Assembly (NCBI GenBank): GCA_049322335.1
Contig: JBMORL010000003.1
Coordinates: forward strand, 1-38,172
Length of the DNA stretch: 38,172 nt
Direction: 5' to 3'
Source: JBMORL01 sp049322335
Lineage (GTDB): Bacteria > Bacteroidota > Bacteroidia > Flavobacteriales_D > UBA2798
Part shown: positions 34,131-38,172 of the stretch, in pieces
Layout of the letters: every line of letters begins with the position of its first letter
Position numbering within the stretch: the first letter of the stretch is position 1
Notes under the pieces: generated by a model
What the model saw: only the letters and a program-made list of their open reading frames with translations
Database searches by the model: none
What the model was told of the DNA's origin: nothing
Program-made: the position numbers and the translations under genes

Positions 34131-35084
34131 ATGAATAAATTTGTGATTAAAAACCAGCAGGATACCCGCAGCGGCTTTGGAGAAGGCCTTTTGGAGCTGG
34201 GAAGAAAAAATTCTAACGTGGTGGCCCTTTGTGCCGACCTCACCGGTTCGCTGAAAATGGATGCTTTTGAAAAAGAATTTCCCGGGCGTTTTTTCCAGGT
34301 AGGTATTGCCGAAGCCAACATGATGGGTATTGCAGCAGGAATGACAGTGGGAGGAAAAATTCCATATACCGGCACATTCGCCAATTTTTCTACCGGACGG
34401 GTTTACGACCAGATACGCCAGAGCATAGCTTATTCGGGAAAAAATGTGAAGATATGTGCTTCACATGCCGGTTTAACATTAGGGGAAGACGGTGCTACTC
34501 ACCAGATACTGGAAGATATTGGTTTAATGAAAATGCTGCCGGGAATGGTAGTGATTAATCCCTGCGATTTTAATCAAACCAAAGCAGCTACTATTGCCAT
34601 TGCAGAACACGAAGGACCGGTTTATCTCCGGTTCGGACGTCCCAAAGTGCCCAACTTTACGGATGAGAACCAGAAATTTGAAATAGGTAAAGCAGTTCTG
34701 TTAAACGAAGGAGTGGATGTCACCATTTTTGCTACCGGCCACCTGGTGTGGAAAGCCATTGAAGCAGGCAGGATTTTACTGGAAAAAGGAATTAACCCCG
34801 AAATAATAAATATTCATACCATTAAACCTTTGGATGTGCAGGCCGTCATAGATTCGGTTCGGAAAACAAAATGTTGTGTGACCGCTGAAGAACACCAGGC
34901 CGCTGGAGGATTGGGAGAAAGTATCGCATCCGTGCTCGCTCAACATTATCCCGCCCCGGTTGAAATGGTGGCTGTGCAGGATAGCTTCGGTGAAAGCGGA
35001 ACACCCGAAGAACTGATGAAAAAATACGGACTGGATACTCCCGACATTGTGAAAGCAGTGGAAAAAGTGATCCAGAGAAAATAA
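34131..35084 (+). CDS. Transketolase, C-terminal (pyrimidine-binding) subunit
   Basis: The true start is the ATG at 34131 (MNKFVIKNQQDTRSGFGEGL), one base after the vWA stop. The upstream in-frame ATG at 34035 lies inside the vWA gene. The 317-aa product carries VGIAEANMMGIAAGMTVGGK with the catalytic Glu, TFANFSTGRVYDQIRQSIAYSGKNVK, SHAGLTLGEDGATHQILEDIGLMKMLPGM, and the C-terminal domain TIKPLDVQAVIDSVRKTKCCVTAEEHQAAGGLGE. With the N-terminal subunit it would form the whole enzyme. A weak hairpin with a T run follows the stop. Confidence 0.93.
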   Translation: MNKFVIKNQQDTRSGFGEGLLELGRKNSNVVALCADLTGSLKMDAFEKEFPGRFFQVGIAEANMMGIAAGMTVGGKIPYTGTFANFSTGRVYDQIRQSIAYSGKNVKICASHAGLTLGEDGATHQILEDIGLMKMLPGMVVINPCDFNQTKAATIAIAEHEGPVYLRFGRPKVPNFTDENQKFEIGKAVLLNEGVDVTIFATGHLVWKAIEAGRILLEKGINPEIINIHTIKPLDVQAVIDSVRKTKCCVTAEEHQAAGGLGESIASVLAQHYPAPVEMVAVQDSFGESGTPEELMKKYGLDTPDIVKAVEKVIQRK

Positions 35085-35097
35085 CAACTCATGCCTG

Positions 35098-35118
35098 TCC
35101 GCTTCAGGCGGAGTTTTT
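35098..35118 (+). terminator. Weak hairpin with T run after the transketolase operon
   Basis: TCCGC (35098-35102) pairs with GCGGA (35108-35112) and TTTTT follows at 35114-35118. An overlapping alternative pairs GCCTG with CAGGC. The stem is short, so some read-through into the sigma factor gene is likely. Confidence 0.4.
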
Positions 35119-35151
35119 CTTTATGAAAATTCATGAGGGAAAAGAAAAAGA

Positions 35152-35700
35152 ATGAGTGAATATACAGATAAAGAACTTCTTGACCTTTTGCATAACGGAG
35201 ACAATCCTCACTATGCATTTAATCTTCTCGTAAGAAAATACCAGCGAAAATTATATCACACCATCCGCAGAATCATCATCGACCACGATGACACCAACGA
35301 TGTTTTGCAAAATACATTTATCAAAGCATGGAATGGCATTAAAAATTTCCGCGAAGAATCGCAGTTGTTTACCTGGCTTTATCGCATCGCCACCAATGAA
35401 TCCATCACCTTCCTGAACAAACAAAAAAGAAATCTTCACCAAAGTATTGAAGATCATTTTAACAGCATTTCCACAGGTGAACATGGTGAAACTACAGAAG
35501 GAGGAAAAGAAATACAGGAAAAACTGCAAAAAGCTATTCTTACCCTTCCCGAAAAACAGCGTATCGTTTTCAATATGAAATATTACGATGAAATGAAGTA
35601 TGAAGATATGGCTGTAGTATTGGAAACCTCGGTTGGGGCGTTGAAGGCCAGCTATCATCACGCAGTAAAAAAAATAGAAGATTACCTCACCTCCCGTTAA
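35152..35700 (+). CDS. ECF-type RNA polymerase sigma factor
   Basis: The 182-aa protein has sigma region 2 (NLLVRKYQRKLYHTIRRIIIDHDDTNDVLQNTFIKAWNGIKNFREESQLFTWLYRIATNESITFLNK) and region 4 (LPEKQRIVFNMKYYDEMKYEDMAVVLETSVGALKASYHHAVKKIEDYL), with a short linker and no region 1 or 3, so it is an extracytoplasmic-function sigma factor. The TSVGALKASYHHAVKKI helix would contact the -35-type element. The next two genes encode a membrane protein and a periplasmic protein, a typical regulator set for envelope signals. Confidence 0.93.
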   Translation: MSEYTDKELLDLLHNGDNPHYAFNLLVRKYQRKLYHTIRRIIIDHDDTNDVLQNTFIKAWNGIKNFREESQLFTWLYRIATNESITFLNKQKRNLHQSIEDHFNSISTGEHGETTEGGKEIQEKLQKAILTLPEKQRIVFNMKYYDEMKYEDMAVVLETSVGALKASYHHAVKKIEDYLTSR

Positions 35701-35732
35701 ACCATTTTAGTAAAAAACAGTCATAATGACAG

Positions 35733-36338
35733 ATGAACGAAAACGACAACATACCATTTGAAGATGAGGGCTTTGAAAAAGAAGCCCCAAAGCTTTCGGG
35801 AATGAAAAAGGCGGAACCATTTCATTCGCCCGGGGGGTATTTTGATTCGTTTGCCGATGATTTACAGAAAAAGCTGGAATGGGAAGAACTGAAAAAAGAG
35901 GCTCCAGTGCTGGCGGGTATCCAAAAACAGGAAATTTTTACTGCCCCGGCAGGTTATTTTGATGCTCTTCACGTGCAGGTAGCAGAACGGATAGCCAGCG
36001 TGAAAGAATCGTTCTGGCAAAAGGTAGTTGCCCGGATGTTTCGTCCACGTATGGCGTATACGCTGGCAACGGTTGCAGGTGTTTTACTGGTGGTTTTCTT
36101 CTTTTTCAACCCTTCAGATGAGGTGAAGGTTTCGTCAGTATCTACGCTGGCAGATGTGCCGAAGGAAGAAGTGGATGAATACGTACATCAGCATATTGTG
36201 GAAGAAATGACGGATGACGAACTGGCTGAATTTATTGCCTTTGAAAATAATCAAACTTCCTTTTCGGAAGATGAACAGGAAATGGAAGAATTTATTCTTG
36301 AAAATGTTGAGCTGCATGAACTGAGTGAAGAATTTTAA
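35733..36338 (+). CDS. Single-pass membrane protein with duplicated PxGYFD motif, likely anti-sigma-like
   Basis: The 201-aa protein has an N-terminal cytoplasmic part containing two copies of one motif, APKLSGMKKAEPFHSPGGYFD (written here in part: FHSPGGYFD) and FTAPAGYFD, each preceded by AP-x-L-x-G-x2-K. One transmembrane helix follows (AYTLATVAGVLLVVFFFF, about residues 108-126), then an acidic periplasmic tail with many Glu and Asp. PxGYFD proteins are often found after ECF sigma genes in Bacteroidota. The topology suits an anti-sigma factor that binds sigma with its N-terminal part, but no classical anti-sigma or ZAS motif (HxxxCxxC) is present. Confidence 0.72.
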   Translation: MNENDNIPFEDEGFEKEAPKLSGMKKAEPFHSPGGYFDSFADDLQKKLEWEELKKEAPVLAGIQKQEIFTAPAGYFDALHVQVAERIASVKESFWQKVVARMFRPRMAYTLATVAGVLLVVFFFFNPSDEVKVSSVSTLADVPKEEVDEYVHQHIVEEMTDDELAEFIAFENNQTSFSEDEQEMEEFILENVELHELSEEF

Positions 36339-36348
36339 AAACATGATT

Positions 36349-36837
36349 ATGAAAAAAACAACAATGACATTATTGTTACTGTTAAGTGCAGCGGTAACGA
36401 TGGTAAACGCCCAGCCCGGGGGAGGAAAGGGTGAAAAAAAAGAAAAACTGGAAGCCCTGCGAGTCGCTTTCATTACGAAAGAATTGAATCTTACCCCCGA
36501 GGAAGCGGAAAAATTCTGGCCGTTGTATAACCAGCGCGAAGCCGAACAGGAAGCAGTGCGTAAAGAATTACGCGACCAGGTGAAGGGAAAAAACATTGAT
36601 GAAATGACCGATGCTGAAGTAGAAAAACTTATAGAAAAACAACTGGAGCTCCGGCAAAAAGAACTGGATATTGATAAAAAATATGCCGCCAAACTGAAAG
36701 AAGTGTTGCCTGTGAAAAAAGTAGCTAAACTTCCGCAGGCCGAGAAAAAATTCCGCGAGGAAGTGATCCAGCAGTGGAAAGACAATCACCAGAAACCCGG
36801 TGGCGGTAAAGGGCCGAATCATACAGAAATGGATTAA
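36349..36837 (+). CDS. Spy/CpxP/ZraP-like periplasmic protein
   Basis: From ATG 36349 (MKKTTMTLLLLLSAAVTMVNAQ) the product is 162 aa; ATG 36343 would add two residues. After the signal peptide comes an all-helical, highly charged domain with the LTPEEAEKFWPLYNQREAEQEAVRKELRDQ pattern, a form of the LTxxQ-type motif found in Spy/CpxP/ZraP proteins, and helices rich in Lys and Glu to the end. Both termini carry a GGGKG stretch (QPGGGKGEKK and KPGGGKGPNH). These proteins act as periplasmic chaperones or stress/metal sensors. It starts ten bases after the membrane protein stop, completing a sigma / membrane protein / periplasmic protein operon. Confidence 0.75.
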   Translation: MKKTTMTLLLLLSAAVTMVNAQPGGGKGEKKEKLEALRVAFITKELNLTPEEAEKFWPLYNQREAEQEAVRKELRDQVKGKNIDEMTDAEVEKLIEKQLELRQKELDIDKKYAAKLKEVLPVKKVAKLPQAEKKFREEVIQQWKDNHQKPGGGKGPNHTEMD

Positions 36838-36849
36838 AATCATAAAAAC

Positions 36850-36873
36850 AGGGGGCTTTGGCCCTCTTTTTTT
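36850..36873 (+). terminator. Intrinsic terminator after the sigma factor operon
   Basis: AGGGGGC (36850-36856) pairs with GGCCCTCT (36861-36867) with one G-T wobble and a TTTG loop, followed by a run of seven T to 36873. It begins 13 bases after the Spy-like gene stop. Confidence 0.8.
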
Positions 36874-36909
36874 GTTTCGGTTTCCATGATAGATTTCTGA
36901 TACGTTACT

Positions 36910-37030
36910 GGTCTCGATACAGCGCGTTAAGTGCACGCGCTTACCCGACCTGACATTATTTTGTTTAGTTCACTGATAATTTCTTGTCAGGTCGAGTAGG
37001 ATTGTGCACTCAACAATCCGTATCGAGACC
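36910..37030. repeat. Cloverleaf-like inverted repeat with two covarying hairpins
   Basis: Two 46-nt units face each other (36910-36955 and 36985-37030), 29 bases apart. The outer arms GGTCTCGATAC and GTATCGAGACC pair perfectly, and the inner arms CGACCTGACA and TGTCAGGTCG also pair. Each unit holds its own hairpin: AGCGCGT-loop-ACGCGCT (36921-36941) on the left and GGATTGT-loop-ACAATCC (36999-37019) on the right. Read in the same orientation the units share flanks and loop (TAAGTGC versus TGAGTGC), but the stems differ almost completely while each remains self-complementary. No ORF is seen. It lies between a terminator and a promoter. Confidence 0.85.
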
Positions 37031-37103
37031 CATTGCCGCTCAATAATTGATTTTTTATTATCAGTTTGAGAATATTTCATCAGATTTTCATAACTTTAGC
37101 TTC

Positions 37104-37778
37104 ATGAAAAGATTATTCTGCATCCTTCTTCTTCTTTTCCCTCTCTTCACCAATGCTCAGGCCGTTAGGAAAAAAAACGTTCTCATCGACCTTGGTGGTG
37201 GTTTGGGTGTATATCACGCCTATGATAATCTATGGGGACAACTTTCCACCAAAAAAGCAAATGCAGGGGCTTATCTTTTACATGCCGGAATATCTTATGC
37301 TATCATCGACCAGTTTACCATGGGCGCTGAATTACAGGTGCAGTCTTTTTTAACAGAAAGCGGTGATACAACCCGAATTGCTGAGGCAGGAAATGGCGGG
37401 TCGTGGCTCATTCGTTCTGATTATTATTTTCTGAAAAAAGAAAAATTTACCTGGTTCGCAGGACTTGGAATTGGCGGTGCCGGACTTAATTACGAACGAT
37501 CGGAAATAGATACACTCGGGAATATCACCACAGGAAAAGTATATGGCGAAGGCCCGCGCATCACTCCGAGAATGGGAATTAAATTGTTTTTCGGTAAAAA
37601 AAGATATTTCGGATTTTTTCTCGACTACGGATTTAATGCCTACGTGTACAATATAAAAATGTTTACTATTAATGATGTGGAACAGGATCGTATGTCGTAT
37701 CGCCCCACAGAAGAAGTGATCCTGAATGCCCGCGGACATGAAATAAGATTCGGATTGTCGTTGCGTTTTGGAAAATAA
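37104..37778 (+). CDS. Outer-membrane beta-barrel-like protein
   Basis: From ATG 37104 (MKRLFCILLLLFPLFTNAQ) the product is 224 aa; the upstream in-frame ATG at 37047 would place 19 residues before the signal peptide. The mature part has alternating amphipathic strands and glycines (VLIDLGGGLGVYHAYD, LLHAGISYAIIDQFTMGAELQVQ, FTWFAGLGIGGAGLNYERSE, FGFFLDYGFNAYVY) and ends in a typical barrel-closing strand, IRFGLSLRFGK. This is an OmpW/opacity-like small barrel by appearance, with no known ligand. TAACTTTA (37091-37098), one base off the -7 consensus, lies five bases before the ATG. Confidence 0.75.
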   Translation: MKRLFCILLLLFPLFTNAQAVRKKNVLIDLGGGLGVYHAYDNLWGQLSTKKANAGAYLLHAGISYAIIDQFTMGAELQVQSFLTESGDTTRIAEAGNGGSWLIRSDYYFLKKEKFTWFAGLGIGGAGLNYERSEIDTLGNITTGKVYGEGPRITPRMGIKLFFGKKRYFGFFLDYGFNAYVYNIKMFTINDVEQDRMSYRPTEEVILNARGHEIRFGLSLRFGK

Positions 37779-37831
37779 GAATTGCGAATGACGAGTGACG
37801 AATTGTGAGTGATCAATAATGAATGATGAAT
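37779..37831. repeat. Degenerate GAATGACGAGTGACG-type tandem repeat
   Basis: The spacer begins with short imperfect direct repeats of the type GAATGACGA / GAGTGACGA / GAGTGATCA / GAATGATGA. On the minus strand they translate to His/Ser/Leu/Ile-rich junk (HHSLLITHNSSLVIRNS), commonly seen as false ORFs in Bacteroidota genomes. A GGTCG/CGACC dyad follows at about 37848-37872. No gene is seen. Confidence 0.6.
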
Positions 37832-37909
37832 CAAAAGGTAAATGTAGGGTCGACTTGCGGGTTGGCCGACCATTGCAAAAAAATCATGATACAACGAAAA
37901 TCAAACCCA

Positions 37910-38172
37910 ATGAAAAATATTTATTTCCTGCTTATTATTTTATTTTTATCCTGCGGTGAAGAAAAGAAAAAAGAAAACAACACAACGCCCGAAAAAGAAA
38001 CCGCGTTGAACTCTGATATTACCTGTCCGCATTGTGGCTTTACCCGCAATGAACCCCTTCCCACCGAACAATGCTTGCTCAAATACACCTGTACCCAATG
38101 CAAAACGGATATTTTTCCCAAAGACGATGATTGTTGCGTGTTTTGTTCTTATGGAACGGTGAAGTGTCCGTC
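37910..38172 (+). CDS. Lipoprotein with GDCCVxC-type cysteine-rich domain (partial, runs off the window)
   Basis: An ORF opens at ATG 37910 (an in-frame ATG at 37886 is possible) and is still open at the window end, 87 codons later. It begins with a lipoprotein signal (FLLIILFLSCGEEKKK; Cys after FLS), then a charged linker. A compact Cys-rich domain follows: ITCPHCGF, QCLLKY, CTQCK, then DDDCCVFCSYGTVKCP. The last part matches the GDCCVxC family signature, a small Bacteroidota/Proteobacteria family with putative metal (mercury) binding. The lipoprotein anchor would place it at the envelope instead of the cytoplasm. Confidence 0.7.
   Translation, partial: MKNIYFLLIILFLSCGEEKKKENNTTPEKETALNSDITCPHCGFTRNEPLPTEQCLLKYTCTQCKTDIFPKDDDCCVFCSYGTVKCP

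Noticed and set aside
36910..37030. A tRNA or tRNA-like gene, because the element can fold as a cloverleaf
   Set aside because: It lacks the conserved T-loop, D-loop and CCA-end features and has an 11-bp closing stem. The similarity is only in outline.
37640..37894. A minus-strand 84-aa ORF with HHSLLITHNSSLVIRNS
   Set aside because: It reads through an intergenic repeat and the antisense of the barrel gene, a familiar type of false ORF.
1..38172. CRISPR arrays, prophage, IS elements, integron attC sites
   Set aside because: No regularly spaced repeats with unique spacers, no transposase, integrase or phage structural gene was found. The cloverleaf repeat lacks attC R and L box sequences.

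Overview
The window looks like a chromosomal segment of an uncultured member of the Bacteroidota. Several independent signs point there: a type IX secretion (T9SS) type A C-terminal sorting domain, a CHU_C-like gliding-motility (type B) C-terminus, a transketolase split into two genes, a siroheme sulfite/nitrite reductase with a HEPN-like tail, an OmpA-family protein built like PorE, and repeated TAnnTTTG promoter elements just upstream of genes. No tRNA, rRNA, IS element, prophage or CRISPR array was recognised. Most genes are ordinary, and the most unusual signals are in the non-coding DNA.

Layout. 1-1.5 kb: a ChaN-like protein converging on a siroheme gene. 1-5.1 kb (minus strand): an assimilatory sulfur unit, read from about 5.1 kb downward as promoter, leader peptide 1, terminator, leader peptide 2, terminator, 48-aa small ORF, siroheme reductase-HEPN, uroporphyrinogen-III methyltransferase, repeat-rich spacer, precorrin-2 dehydrogenase-type protein. 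The two methyltransferase/dehydrogenase enzymes would make the siroheme that the reductase needs. 5.2-10.9 kb (plus): a secreted trypsin-like protease, CTP synthase, a DMT transporter and a large membrane protein. 11-16.3 kb (minus): small membrane and TPR proteins, a PAP2 phosphatase, and a TPR/DUF3857/transglutaminase giant. 16.6-22.3 kb (plus): a TPR protein, a PorE-like OmpA protein, a small barrel-like protein and RecN. 22.4-24.5 kb (plus): cystathionine beta-synthase/cysteine synthase overlapping a periplasmic-binding-fold protein that lacks a signal peptide. 24.5-31.7 kb: a DUF4836-like protein, a patatin/outer-membrane barrel fusion, YchF, and a nidogen/PKD/CHU_C secreted protein. 31.9-36.9 kb (plus): two transketolase halves with a von Willebrand A protein wedged between them, then an ECF sigma factor, a PxGYFD-repeat membrane protein and a Spy/CpxP-like periplasmic protein. 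37-38.2 kb: a cloverleaf-like inverted repeat, a barrel-like protein, and the start of a GDCCVxC-type lipoprotein cut by the window end.

The strongest discovery candidate is the leader of the sulfite reductase unit (4791-5105, minus). Two short ORFs in tandem are packed with Cys and Met codons (MMNHSMMCCWYTIA, and a peptide containing MYCMCCCMMMW). Each is followed by an intrinsic terminator. In the second, a 10-nt strand inside the ORF can form a nine-pair helix with the 5' half of the terminator, as in classical ribosome-mediated attenuation. I read this as a double cysteine/methionine-sensing attenuator. The second candidate is the element at 36910-37030: two inverted 46-nt units with near-identical flanks and loop but different, still perfectly self-complementary, 7-bp stems.
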